Assembly (NCBI GenBank): GCA_016714085.1
Contig: JADJNW010000011.1
Span: 62,001-126,000 of the forward strand
DNA length: 64,000 bases
Direction: 5' to 3'
DNA from: Saprospiraceae bacterium
GTDB lineage: Bacteria > Bacteroidota > Bacteroidia > Chitinophagales > Saprospiraceae
Shown: in pieces, positions 52,671-61,770 of the stretch
Position numbering within the stretch: the first letter of the stretch is position 1
How the letters are laid out: the number at the start of each line of letters is the position of its first letter
The notes under the pieces: generated by a model
What the model was told of the DNA's origin: nothing
Database searches by the model: none
What the model saw: only the letters and a program-made list of their open reading frames with translations
Program-made: the position numbers and the translations under genes

Positions 52671-55600
52671 ATGAGAGCACTCCTACTTAGATTGATTGTG
52701 ATGTTGCCATTTGCATTGCTATTAAATTGGACAAGCAAGGCGCAAAATGATCTCCAACTCAATTTTCTATCTACTTATCAAACCAATGTTTTTGACGCAG
52801 GTGCAGCCGAAATCGCAGCTTTCGATGCAATGTCTGCGCGTTTGTTTTTCACAAATGCTGATGCAAATACGGTTACAATTCTTGACATTAGTAATCCCTC
52901 GATGCCGACCAAGGTGAAAGACGTGGATATGACGATTTATGGCGGCGGCGTGAATAGTGTAGCCGTTTACAATGGACTCGTCGCTGTGGCTGTGGAAAGT
53001 AACAATAAGACCGATGATGGCAAAGTCGTTTTCTTCGATACCAATGGCGATTTTATTAGTGAAGTGACCGTCGGCGCTTTGCCTGACATGGTTACTTTTT
53101 CGCATGATGGTACAAAAGTGCTGACTGCGAATGAAGGCGAGCCTAATAGTGATTATTCGGTTGATCCTGAGGGTTCTGTAAGCATTATTGATGTATCGAA
53201 TGGCGCTGCGAATGCGACCGTGATGACGGTGAACTTCCAAACTTATAATGATAAAAAAACATCTCTATTAAATAAAGGTATCCGCATTTATGGCCCGAAC
53301 GCGACGGTAGCGCAAGACCTGGAGCCGGAATATGTTGCCTTAGCGCCGGATGACGCCAGAGCCTATGTTACTTTGCAGGAGAACAACGCTATTGCGGTGA
53401 TCGACGTAGCAAATGCAAAGGTCCTTGACATTTTTCCTTTGGGTTACAAAGACCATTTCCGTGGAGCGCCTGTTCTTTCTCAATTCAAAATCAATGAGTT
53501 AGTTGATCTTCCTGTGATTGGCACACCCATTTTTGATAGTGTTGCACAAGCTCCTGTGAAATTGAGCGGTTTTTCAGGATTGTACTTTGATGCAAGCGAA
53601 TCCACTCAAACAAAATATGTTTTTTATACCATCCCTGATCGCGGCCCAAATGAAGAACCAATAAGCCCTACCAGTGTGACTACGCCTGCCGATCTTGGCG
53701 CAGGAGCTTTGTCGCCGCTGCGTCCATTCAAATTGCCCGATTATCAGGCAAGGATTGTAAAATTTGAAGTAGATATTCTGACAGGTTCGGTTACTTTTGG
53801 TGAGACGCTGTTGAATCGAATGGATGGTGATCAGATCAAGCCTATTACGGGCAAAGGAAACGTGATCGGATTTGACGAAACACCCGTTCAAAAATTGAAA
53901 GTATTTCCAGACACCACCACCGTTTATGACGGGATTGATTATTTGGACACGACCACCAATATTGGTTATCGGGAGCTTTCACCTGATCCGTATGGCGGCG
54001 ATTTTGAAGGTATTGTAAAAGATAAAGACGGTAATTTCTGGGCTTGCGATGAGAATCGTCCTTCGCTTTATAAATTCGCGCCCGATGGCATGATGATTGA
54101 ACGCTATGTTCCCAAAGGTACCGCTGCTCTTACACTTCCGATATTGGGCTTTAGCCTTGAAGAAGGATTTTATGGAAAAGAGACATTGCCTGAAGTCTAT
54201 AGCAAACGTTGGGCCAACCGCGGTTTTGAGGCAATCGCTTACGATTCAGATGAGGATATTATCTATGGCTTCATCCAATCTCCGATGTTCAATCCTGGCA
54301 ATTCTACTCAGAATAAATCAGATGTTATCCGCATTTTAGGTATTAATCCTGAAGATGGCACACCAGTGTCCGAGTATGTTTACTTGCTGGAACGTAATAG
54401 GGACGGGGGTTTGGCGCAAAGCCGTGTAGATAAAATCGGCGATGCTGTTTACACTGGCAATGGCAAATTCTTGGTACTGGAGCGCGATTCGAGCTTCCCG
54501 GAAGACGAAGAAGGCAAAAAATATGTGTATGAAATCAACCTTGTAGGAGCGACTAATATTGTGAATACGCCACTTTCATTGCAGGATTCGATTGGATCGA
54601 ATGGAGAGAAAACACTTGAATTGATGAGCGCAGACGAGCTTGGGGCTGCCGGAATTGTAGCGGTTCATAAAACAAAAATACTGAATTTGCCTTCCATTGG
54701 CTATCTGCCAAGCGATAAAGCAGAAGGCATTGCGCTTTTGCCTAATGGCACGATTGCAGTATTGAATGATAACGATTTTGGTCTGGCTGGTGCAGGCATT
54801 ACTGATGACTGCGTATTGGGCATTATTACTTTTGCTCAAAACTATGGTTTGGACGCTAGCGACCGCGATAATGGTATCAATATTTTACCGCAGCCTGTGT
54901 GGGGTATGTTCCAACCAGACGCGATTGCCACTTACGAAGCAGATGGAAAAACTTATATAATGACAGTGAACGAAGGGGACGCCAGAGAATATGATACTTT
55001 TGAGGAAGAAGCCAGGATTAGTTCTTTGACGCTTGATCCTACTGCTTTCCCGGACGCTGCTGCTTTGCAAGCCAATGCAGTACTGGGGCGCCTGAACGTA
55101 ACCAATAAATTAGGCGACATCGATGGCGACGAGGATTTTGATCAATTGCATCCGCTGGGTGGCCGTTCATTCACTGTTTGGGATGTTTTTGGCAATCTCG
55201 TGTTCGATAGTGGTGATGCTTTAGAACAAATTACGGCTACTGCATATCCAGCGTATTTTAATGCCAGCAATACCGACAATGCCTTGGATAGCCGTAGCGA
55301 CAACAAAGGCCCTGAACCAGAAGCGCTTACGATCGCTGAGATAGATGGCATACCGCATGCTTTTGTAGGGATGGAGCGCATTGGTGGCGTAGCTTTGTTC
55401 AATATTGAGGATCCAAAACAACCCGTTTTTGTAAAATATATCAACAACCGCGATTTCACAATGAGCGTAGAGTCTGCGGCAGCGGGCGACCTTGGCCCTG
55501 AGAATATTGTATTTGTTTCTGCTGCTGATAGCCCCAATGGCGATGCTTTGATGGTTGTTGCTAATGAAATCAGCGGTTCGGTGTCTATCTTTACTTTTGG

Positions 55601-55841
55601 AGAGTTGACCGATGTGGATGATCCAAATAACGTTGCTCAGGAATGGCGCATATTTCCGAATCCGGTGGATGATGCCATTTTTACAAATGTAACTTCTGAT
55701 TTCGCAGTGTATAATACGGTTGGTCAGTTGTTATTGAATCAAAAGAACACCAATCGCCTGAATGTCAATCGGTTACCGAAAGGGACTTATCTACTCCGTG
55801 ATCTGAAAAACGGTCGTGCGCAGTTGTTTGTAAAGCAATAA
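52671..55841 (+). CDS. Secreted choice-of-anchor I / phytase-esterase-like protein, T9SS
   Basis: A 1056-residue secreted protein. Signal peptide of about 24 residues (LIVMLPFALLLNWTSKAQ). The first part is a beta-propeller-like choice-of-anchor I domain with DISNPSMPTKVKDVDM and AVESNNKTDDGKVVFFD. A middle segment with DKDGNFWACDENRPSLYKF and FEAIAYDSDEDIIYGF matches esterase-like activity of phytase proteins. NVGDIDGDEDFDQ-type acidic loops suggest calcium binding. The last 70 residues (WRIFPNPVDDAIF, YNTVGQLLLNQ, PKGTYLLRDL) form a type IX sorting domain. A strong terminator follows. It may be an exported phosphate- or ester-hydrolysing protein, but the active site is not confirmed. Confidence 0.85.
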   Translation: MRALLLRLIVMLPFALLLNWTSKAQNDLQLNFLSTYQTNVFDAGAAEIAAFDAMSARLFFTNADANTVTILDISNPSMPTKVKDVDMTIYGGGVNSVAVYNGLVAVAVESNNKTDDGKVVFFDTNGDFISEVTVGALPDMVTFSHDGTKVLTANEGEPNSDYSVDPEGSVSIIDVSNGAANATVMTVNFQTYNDKKTSLLNKGIRIYGPNATVAQDLEPEYVALAPDDARAYVTLQENNAIAVIDVANAKVLDIFPLGYKDHFRGAPVLSQFKINELVDLPVIGTPIFDSVAQAPVKLSGFSGLYFDASESTQTKYVFYTIPDRGPNEEPISPTSVTTPADLGAGALSPLRPFKLPDYQARIVKFEVDILTGSVTFGETLLNRMDGDQIKPITGKGNVIGFDETPVQKLKVFPDTTTVYDGIDYLDTTTNIGYRELSPDPYGGDFEGIVKDKDGNFWACDENRPSLYKFAPDGMMIERYVPKGTAALTLPILGFSLEEGFYGKETLPEVYSKRWANRGFEAIAYDSDEDIIYGFIQSPMFNPGNSTQNKSDVIRILGINPEDGTPVSEYVYLLERNRDGGLAQSRVDKIGDAVYTGNGKFLVLERDSSFPEDEEGKKYVYEINLVGATNIVNTPLSLQDSIGSNGEKTLELMSADELGAAGIVAVHKTKILNLPSIGYLPSDKAEGIALLPNGTIAVLNDNDFGLAGAGITDDCVLGIITFAQNYGLDASDRDNGINILPQPVWGMFQPDAIATYEADGKTYIMTVNEGDAREYDTFEEEARISSLTLDPTAFPDAAALQANAVLGRLNVTNKLGDIDGDEDFDQLHPLGGRSFTVWDVFGNLVFDSGDALEQITATAYPAYFNASNTDNALDSRSDNKGPEPEALTIAEIDGIPHAFVGMERIGGVALFNIEDPKQPVFVKYINNRDFTMSVESAAAGDLGPENIVFVSAADSPNGDALMVVANEISGSVSIFTFGELTDVDDPNNVAQEWRIFPNPVDDAIFTNVTSDFAVYNTVGQLLLNQKNTNRLNVNRLPKGTYLLRDLKNGRAQLFVKQ

Positions 55842-55853
55842 TAGCTTTCCTGC

Positions 55854-55898
55854 AAAAGAGATGGCATTATTATCAGCAATGCCATCTCTTTTTCTTTT
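55854..55898 (+). terminator. Intrinsic terminator after the phytase-like gene
   Basis: A 15-bp perfect stem (AAAAGAGATGGCATT at 55854-55868 with AATGCCATCTCTTTT at 55878-55892) has a 9-nt loop and a T-rich tract. It is the clearest terminator in the window. Confidence 0.85.
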
Positions 55899-55961
55899 TA
55901 TCTCATCGAAAAAATTAGGGGTTATAAAGCTTTCGCTGCATCTTTCTGAGAAAGAACACCG

Positions 55962-57534
55962 ATGCAACCCAAATCCATCTATTGGAGAATCATTTTGCTG
56001 GTCGCCGCAGCAAAGCTCGTTTTCATCTTTTTACAAATGTCAATTACGGTTTTCAGCGGGATGCCTATTTGTATTTGGCTTTAGGGCGACATTTAGACTT
56101 TGGCTACTGGTCGAATCCGCCACTCATCGGCTGGATCGCTTGGTTCATCCAGACCTTTTTGGGTGATTCTATGTTTGTAGTGAGGCTGATTCCAAATATA
56201 CTCAGCACTTGTGTGTTAATTTTAACCGCATTGATAGCAAGAGAGATGGGAGGCAATAAATACGCGCAGTTCCTGGCGGCTTTCGGGATGTTGGTTTCTC
56301 CTGCTTTGGTTCGATCCAGTTGGTTATTTCAACCTGTTGTCGTCGATATTTTTTTCTGGGCATTGTGCATTTATTTCATTATTAAATATTTACGAAGTGA
56401 AGATAAACAAAATATATTGTATTTCGGTATCGCATTTGGATTTGGACTTTTGAATAAATACAATATTGCTTTTCTCTTATTTGCATTGATTCCAGCGCTT
56501 TTGGTCACGCCCCACCGAAAACTACTCTGGCAACGCCAAACGCTTTGGGCTGCATTGATTGCGCTGGCGATTGTGTTACCGAATCTTATTTGGCAATACG
56601 CGCATGATTTTCCAGTGGCTACTCATATGCAAGAGTTGGCGCGCAATCAATTGGTTAATGTTTCTCCCTTCAATTTTGTGATGGATCAACTTCTAATGAC
56701 GATCACCACGCTCATTCTGTGGATTCCGGGCTTGCTTTTTCTTTTTTCAACCAAAAAATACGTCCATTCCGCCTTATTGCCTGGCTTTTTACTTTTACTA
56801 TCTTGATTTACTTGATTTTACATGGTAAAAGTTATTATACTATTGGCATATATCCTGTTCTCATCGCAGCAGGTGCTGTCTTTTGGGAATACACGACTTC
56901 AAAAGTCTGGCTGCGTGTTCTGACTCCAGCATTGATGGCACTTTTATTAGCACCTATTCTACCTTTGGGTATTCCATTTATATCGATTCCAAAAATGACC
57001 GCATATTGCAAATACCTTGTTGAAAAAATCGGCTTAGACGGGCCAATGCGCTGGGAAAATGGCGAAATACATCCTTTGCCGCAGGATTATGCTGATATGC
57101 TGGGCTGGGATGAACTGGCGCAGCACGCCATCAAGGCTTTTGAGCAAGTTGAAGATAAAAATCGCGTCTTGATTTATGCTGAAAATTATGGTCAAGCCGG
57201 CTCCATCGAGCTTTTTGGAAAAGATAAAGGATTGCCTCCTGTAAATAGCTTTAGCGATAGCTATCGACTTTGGATTCAGAGAGAAACAAATGCAAATACT
57301 TTAATATATGTAAATGATGAACTAGGAGAAGATGTGCAGCGGATTTTTGCAGATATTCAAGTCATCGGGAAAATCGAAAATCCTTATGCGCGCGAGTACG
57401 GCACGACGGTTTATCTTTGTCAGAATCCGCGAGAAAACTTTGCTGCTTTTGGAAAAACAGGGTTGCCGAAGTATTGGCAAGGGATTAATTTTTCTGGGAA
57501 AATCATATCTTGCATCCAAAACAATACCCAATGA
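55962..57534 (+). CDS. GT39-like (PMT) membrane glycosyltransferase, two frameshifts
   Basis: Repaired length is 524 residues from ATG 55962 (MQPKSIYWRIILLVAAAKLVFIF). Frame one ends after KLVFIF, frame two begins at TNVNYGFQRDAYLYLALG, frame three at KIRPFRLIAW. One T missing from the TTTTT run at 56028-56032 and one A from the AAAAAA run at 56753-56758 explain both. The acidic loop after the first helix, GFQRDAYLYLALGRHLDFGYWSNPPLIGW, and eight or more further helices match GT39 mannosyl/ArnT-type enzymes, which transfer sugars from lipid carriers outside the membrane. The soluble tail is the periplasmic C-terminal domain. The stop codon overlaps the next gene's ATG. Confidence 0.82.
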
Positions 57535-57830
57535 CACTTGCAGAGATCACGAAACTATTTGACGATCACGCTCATAAAATGCCTGCGATTGGCAAGACAA
57601 TGAAGTTAGTTTTTGATGAAGGCGTTGTTTTTATTGATTTGGAAGGCGAAAACGCTGTTATTTCCAATGAAGATAAAGATGCTAATTGTACGATTACAAC
57701 TCAAATTGCCACTCTGGAAGCCCTGCGCAAAGGTGAACTCAATGCAATGATGGCGGTGATGAGCGGCAAGATCAAAATCAAAGGCGATATGGGCGTGGCG
57801 ATGCAACTCCAAACGCTTTTGAAAGATTAA
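57531..57830 (+). CDS. SCP2 sterol-binding domain-like protein
   Basis: A 99-residue protein, ATG at 57531 overlapping the GT39 stop by 4 nt (ATGA). The N-terminal helix with EITKLFDDHAHKM precedes five strands (GKTMKLVFDEGVVFIDLEGE, ANCTITTQIATLEALRKGELN), a helix and KIKIKGDMGVAMQLQTLLKD. This matches the SCP2 fold, often found alone in bacteria as a lipid-binding protein. Translational coupling to a membrane glycosyltransferase gene suggests a lipid-related role, which is inference. Confidence 0.85.
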   Translation: MTLAEITKLFDDHAHKMPAIGKTMKLVFDEGVVFIDLEGENAVISNEDKDANCTITTQIATLEALRKGELNAMMAVMSGKIKIKGDMGVAMQLQTLLKD

Positions 57831-57859
57831 GTGCATTATGAGGTAAATCTTTCATTATC

Positions 57860-57896
57860 AAATCTATAAGATTTCAAAAAACTTTATAGGTTTTGC
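57860..57896. repeat. Degenerate copy of the AAACCTATAAGGTTT palindrome
   Basis: AAATCTATAAGATTT is followed by AAACTTTATAGGTTTT and then TGCCA. It is the same element as at 40188-40220 with several changes, lying between the convergent SCP2-like and moaE genes. Confidence 0.5.
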
Positions 57897-57932
57897 CAAG
57901 AGATAACATATTGGAATTTAATTCATGATGCA

Positions 57933-58349
57933 TTAAGGGTGCGCAGCGACCCAAACCTCGCCATCTTCAAATATTTCCTTTTTCCAGATAGGAACGGTTT
58001 GCTTGAGGGTATCGATAATCCATTTACAAGCCTCGAATGCCTCTTCGCGGTGTGGCGTAGATACAGCAATCACTACAGCAGCATCGCCAATTTGCAAAGT
58101 ACCAATCCGATGATGAATGGCAATACGTTGTACCGGCCAGCGATGTATAGCTGCTTCCGCAATTTTGCGCATTTCCGAGATAGCCATTGGCTCGTAGGCT
58201 TCGTATTCAAGTCGAACCACTTTACGCCCTTGCGTATGGTCGCGCACTGTACCAATAAAGACATCCACCGCTCCCGCGCCTCCACTTAGCGCAAAATCAA
58301 TACAGGTTTGTGGTTTCAATTCTTGTTCTGAAAGTTGAATATCGATCAT
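57933..58349 (-). CDS. moaE: Molybdopterin synthase catalytic subunit
   Basis: A 138-residue MoaE: GAVDVFIGTVRDHTQGRKVVRLEYEAYEPMA (about 26-56) and the helix-strand region AIHHRIGTLQIGDAAVVIAVSTPHREEAFEACKWIIDTLKQTVPIWKKE with catalytic Lys residues in the VPIWKKE end. It transfers sulfur from MoaD thiocarboxylate to precursor Z in molybdenum cofactor synthesis. The partner moaD lies upstream on the same strand. The other moa genes are not in the window. Confidence 0.95.
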   Translation of the reverse strand: MIDIQLSEQELKPQTCIDFALSGGAGAVDVFIGTVRDHTQGRKVVRLEYEAYEPMAISEMRKIAEAAIHRWPVQRIAIHHRIGTLQIGDAAVVIAVSTPHREEAFEACKWIIDTLKQTVPIWKKEIFEDGEVWVAAHP

Positions 58350-58350
58350 G

Positions 58351-58394
58351 AAAAAGTATATAGGCTTAAAGATTTATGGGCATAAAGGTCTTAA
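58351..58394. repeat. 8-bp word repeat between moaD and moaE
   Basis: GGCTTAAA, GATTTATG, GGCATAAA and GGTCTTAA (58363-58394) are consecutive 8-mers lying just upstream of the moaE start codon (minus strand). It is a degenerate member of the word-repeat class. Confidence 0.4.
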
Positions 58395-58443
58395 ATACAA
58401 GCTTAATAAGAAACATCAAATCTGAAACCTTCAAAGAATTTTA

Positions 58444-58686
58444 CTAACCTCCACTCACAGGCGGAATCAATACGACTTCATCGCCAGGAGCAATAGCAAC
58501 TTCATCCGAAGCATATTCACCATTGACCGCTATTGCCATCGAAGTTAATTTTTCTAATGCTGGGTATTGGGTATGGAGCGTTTTTCTCAATGTTTCTACG
58601 GTTATTCCATTGAAAATTGCAAAATCAAGCTGTCGAGTTCCTACAATATCTTTGGCAACGCCAAAAGCCAGAATTTTTATTTGCAT
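58444..58686 (-). CDS. moaD: Molybdopterin synthase sulfur carrier subunit
   Basis: An 80-residue ubiquitin-like protein from ATG 58686 (MQIKILAFGVAKDIVG); the five extra residues upstream are untranslated. Beta-grasp fold with AVNGEYASDEVAIAPGDEVVLIPPVSGG and the diagnostic C-terminal Gly-Gly, where the thiocarboxylate forms. It is the sulfur donor partner of MoaE, whose gene is about 95 nt downstream, separated by a word repeat. Confidence 0.95.
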   Translation of the reverse strand: MQIKILAFGVAKDIVGTRQLDFAIFNGITVETLRKTLHTQYPALEKLTSMAIAVNGEYASDEVAIAPGDEVVLIPPVSGG

Positions 58687-58701
58687 AATACGCGTGTTCA
58701 A

Positions 58702-58952
58702 AATTTTGTTGTGACTAAATTTTATTGTCTGCGTCTAAAGATAGAAAACAGTTTTTGTCAGAAAAAGGTCAAAATTTTCCACAAAAGCGAAAGCCAAATT
58801 TAATATTGCAAGCATAAGGTTATAAAATTTTAATATTAACCCAACATCTTGTTAACAAAGAATATTATTATTAAAATATCAAATTTCAAAAAAACACTAA
58901 ATGAAATTATATTGTTATAAATAACTTTGTTAGTAACTTTTAACAAAAAGGG
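58702..58952. other. A/T-rich intergenic region upstream of the transglycosylase promoter
   Basis: Divergent region between moaD (minus) and the lytic transglycosylase gene (plus). TAAAGATA near 58733 could be a weak -7 box for moaD. Otherwise only A/T-rich sequence and no gene. Confidence 0.3.
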
Positions 58953-58983
58953 TTGACATAAAATGAATTAGCGATTATCTTTG
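58953..58983 (+). promoter_or_regulatory. Strong promoter TTG-N20-TATCTTTG
   Basis: TTG at 58953-58955 (in TTGACA) and TATCTTTG at 58976-58983 are separated by 20 nt, matching both Bacteroidota elements exactly. Transcription should start near 58990, with a leader of about 150 nt before the ATG at 59145. Confidence 0.7.
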
Positions 58984-59105
58984 CGCTCAGACTAAAATTT
59001 TTGAGAACTCCTGATACATTCCTTCCCGTATTCATTTAAATAATTACATGAATTAAACTTTACATTAAAAATTGAACATATCAACATAATTTTTTACGAC
59101 CAAAA

Positions 59106-59129
59106 TGGGTTGAATACCCAGTTTTTTTT
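59106..59129 (+). terminator. Terminator-like hairpin in the transglycosylase leader
   Basis: TGGGT and ACCCA (59106-59110, 59116-59120) form a short stem followed by one G and eight T residues (59122-59129). It ends 15 nt before the ATG, downstream of a strong promoter. It may be an attenuator or the end of a leader RNA of about 140 nt. Confidence 0.45.
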
Positions 59130-59144
59130 ATTAAACATTTAATA

Positions 59145-60281
59145 ATGAAATTCCCATGGACATTGGTTGCCATAATGGTAGCGTGCTATCTTGTGGCCCC
59201 AAAACAAACAAACGCACGACCCCTCAGTGCATCTGAACATCCCAGCAACCGATTGAGCACTTACAATGAAGGGGTTATCGAAGCCAGACTGGATCAAATC
59301 CAGCTTCCTTTCGAGATCAAGTACAATGCTAAAGTACGTTACTACATTAAGGACTACGTTGCGACCGGCTACAAGCAGACCCAGGACATGTTAGGACGAT
59401 CTCTGATGTACTTTCCGATTTTTGAGCACTACCTGACGATCTATGGACTACCAAAAGAACTAATGTACCTGCCGATTGTCGAATCGGCTTTGAATCCTCG
59501 CGCAAAATCTACCGCCGGCGCCGCCGGATTATGGCAGTTGATGCCTTCTACCGCAAAAGATTATGGACTGAGAATCGACGGACAAGTAGATGAACGCCTC
59601 GATCCTTATAAGTCAACCGAAGCAGCCGTACAAATTCTGGCGGATTTGTATAAGCAATTCCGGGACTGGCGTCTGGTGCTGGTGGCTTATAATTGTGGAC
59701 AAGGCAAGTTATTGCAAGCCATGCGTACCGCTAATTGCAAAGACTACTGGGAAATGGAACCTTACTTACCTGAGCAAACGCAACGCTACGTACCAGCTTA
59801 TATTGCAGCAGCTTACGTAGTGAATTTTTACGACCACCACGATTTGAGACCAGAATATCCTTCCTTGACCTTACGCGAGACCAGAGCTTTAAAAGTGTAT
59901 CAATCCCTGTCTTTCCAGGAGATTGCATCCGCCTGTGGTTTATCGCCTTCTACTGTTGCATTGCTGAATCCGGGTTATGTTCAAAAGCAAATCCCTGCAA
60001 GCTCAAAAGGTCATTTTTTGATTCTTCCGGCTAGTGCTGTGAATGTTTTCAAAAACTTTTTAGCCGGCAAAGCAATTGGCAATCTCCATTTTTCGATACC
60101 TTCTAATACCTTCCAAAGTACATATATAGTGGCTAAGGGCGACCGTATCGAAAGCCTGGCGAGTTTGTTCCAGTGCAAAGTGGAAGATATTATGAAATGG
60201 AATGGTTTGACTGAACGCGAGGTTTTTGTGAATCAAGAATTGATTGTATTCTTACCAAGCGAACTTTCAAAAAGGGCATAG
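59145..60281 (+). CDS. Lytic transglycosylase with LysM domain (MltD-like)
   Basis: A 378-residue periplasmic murein hydrolase. Signal peptide MKFPWTLVAIMVACYLVAP... of about 25 residues. SLT catalytic domain with Glu in IVESALNPRAKSTAGAAGLWQLMPST (about 112-137), DGQVDERLDPYKSTEAAVQIL and VLVAYNCGQGKLL. Two LysM-like elements follow (YQSLSFQEIASACGLSPSTVALLNPG and YIVAKGDRIESLASLFQCKVEDIMKWNGL), which bind peptidoglycan. It has its own strong promoter, a leader with a terminator-like hairpin, and a terminator after the stop. A broken relative lies directly downstream. Confidence 0.93.
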   Translation: MKFPWTLVAIMVACYLVAPKQTNARPLSASEHPSNRLSTYNEGVIEARLDQIQLPFEIKYNAKVRYYIKDYVATGYKQTQDMLGRSLMYFPIFEHYLTIYGLPKELMYLPIVESALNPRAKSTAGAAGLWQLMPSTAKDYGLRIDGQVDERLDPYKSTEAAVQILADLYKQFRDWRLVLVAYNCGQGKLLQAMRTANCKDYWEMEPYLPEQTQRYVPAYIAAAYVVNFYDHHDLRPEYPSLTLRETRALKVYQSLSFQEIASACGLSPSTVALLNPGYVQKQIPASSKGHFLILPASAVNVFKNFLAGKAIGNLHFSIPSNTFQSTYIVAKGDRIESLASLFQCKVEDIMKWNGLTEREVFVNQELIVFLPSELSKRA

Positions 60282-60301
60282 AATTTTACACAAACTTTAT
60301 T

Positions 60302-60335
60302 AATGCCGCATTTTTCTTGAGAAGAATGCGGCATT
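60302..60335 (+). terminator. Terminator of the LysM transglycosylase gene
   Basis: AATGCCGCATT (60302-60312) pairs with AATGCGGCATT (60325-60335) with extra A/T pairs inside. A moderately T-rich tail follows. Confidence 0.6.
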
Positions 60336-60475
60336 CGTATTTAAAATACTATTAATATTGTAATAATTTATTTTATAAGAATTTAATAATCAGCATAAAA
60401 AATAAAAAGCTTTTTGATAATCTCAAATACTTATTTCATAAGTATAAAATGTGGAAAACTATTATTTTGAAATTA
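60336..60475. other. A/T-rich stretch before the second transglycosylase promoter
   Basis: Nothing beyond A/T-rich sequence with repeated AATA/TATT runs. No gene or repeat was recognised. Confidence 0.3.
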
Positions 60476-60506
60476 TTGACAAAATCGAATTAATATATTA
60501 GTTTTG
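60476..60506 (+). promoter_or_regulatory. Promoter TTG-N20-TAGTTTTG of the decayed transglycosylase
   Basis: TTG at 60476-60478 (in TTGACA) and TAGTTTTG at 60499-60506 have the same 20-nt spacing as the promoter at 58953. It is still intact although the gene is broken. Confidence 0.6.
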
Positions 60507-60631
60507 TACTTGTCTTTGAGATCATTTTCTGCCTACCAATAAATATTCTTTCCCTAAAAAGTAAGATGCTAGTAAAGTTGCCGACACAGGCAAGCGACAA
60601 GCTATTGACTAAGCCCTAATATTCTCATACT

Positions 60632-61649
60632 ATGAAACACTCTGGAATAGTCATGTGCTGTGTGCTGGCATTGGGAATGCTTTGCGCATTTCCTGCCATT
60701 GCACATAGGAACATGTCACAAAAATTTGATGAGAAACAACACACCGAAGCATTGATCCAGGAAAATCTCTTGCAACTTAAAATGGATTTCCCTGCGCGAT
60801 GCAGTACGCGTATCAAGCATCTCATCTGGGAACAATTATCGCGCGGAAGGCGCGAAACCGTTTGTAGAGTCCCGGTTAAAAATCAACGCCGAATCGCCTG
60901 CGGGCGCAAAGGGATTGTGGCAATTCATGGACTATACCGCTCGGCAATACAAGTTACAAATTAACGAATATGTAGATGAGCGACTCGACCTAATGCGCTC
61001 CACAGACGCAGCAGCTCGACTGCTCGTGGATTTACATAAGCAGTTTGATGATTGGTTGCTGGTATTAGCTGCTTATAATTGCGGGCCAGGAAAAGTAAGA
61101 AAAGCTATTCGACGCGCTGATTGTAATAATTATTGGGAAATTGAGCAATATCTGCCTCGGCAGACTCAAGGATATATTCTTTCTTTTATTTCGGCTGCTT
61201 ATGTGGTGGCGTATTCTGAACGGCATGGACTAAAGGTCAATCCTCATGCTGTGGAAGAACTCAGCGTTCTGAAAATACGAGATTCCATCCATTTGCAGGG
61301 AGTGGCGCAGGCCGCCAACCTGTCCCTTCATACTATGAGGCGTCTGAACCCCGGTTATCAGCAGGAGGTAATTCCCGCCAGTCGTCGTGGGAATTATCTG
61401 ATCCTGCGGGCAGATTCTTTACCCAGTGTGCAAGCTATGCTACGAAAGCAAAAGGTCGCTTTTAATTTCATCCCTTTCTGGAATCAAGAAAAACCGACAA
61501 AAGCCATAGCCTACACGCTGCCATCTTTAAAACCGCTTCTGTCTGCTCCTTTGGACTGGCGATTTCCTTTTCATTTTCAGCATCAATACACACAAAACAA
61601 TATGGAACTGTTTCTCAATCCTTTGAAATTTTTCAGTCAAATGGCTTGA
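60632..61649 (+). pseudogene. Decayed LysM lytic transglycosylase
   Basis: ATG 60632 opens a signal peptide (VMCCVLALGMLCAFPAIAH) and a region like the upstream paralogue. Past about residue 65 the sequence shifts frame: the SLT motif VESRLKINAESPAGAKGLWQFMDYTA is in the frame of the downstream ORF (60915-61649). Against the paralogue about 30 residues before the catalytic Glu are missing as well, so the cause is a deletion plus shift, not just a lost base. The rest (YVDERLDLMRSTDAAARLL, VLAAYNCGPGKVRK, one LysM-like element with LNPGYQQEVIPAS) reads clean. It probably arose by tandem duplication and then lost function. Confidence 0.78.
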
Positions 61650-61770
61650 CAAATCGTTAAAAATAGTGCTAAATCGCATTTTTACAGAAAATTTATGCCT
61701 TTCCTTTTCGCAAGCCGCGAATTTCTGCTAAACTTTGGGGCAAATCTTCTTTACCCTCAATTCTAGCAAT

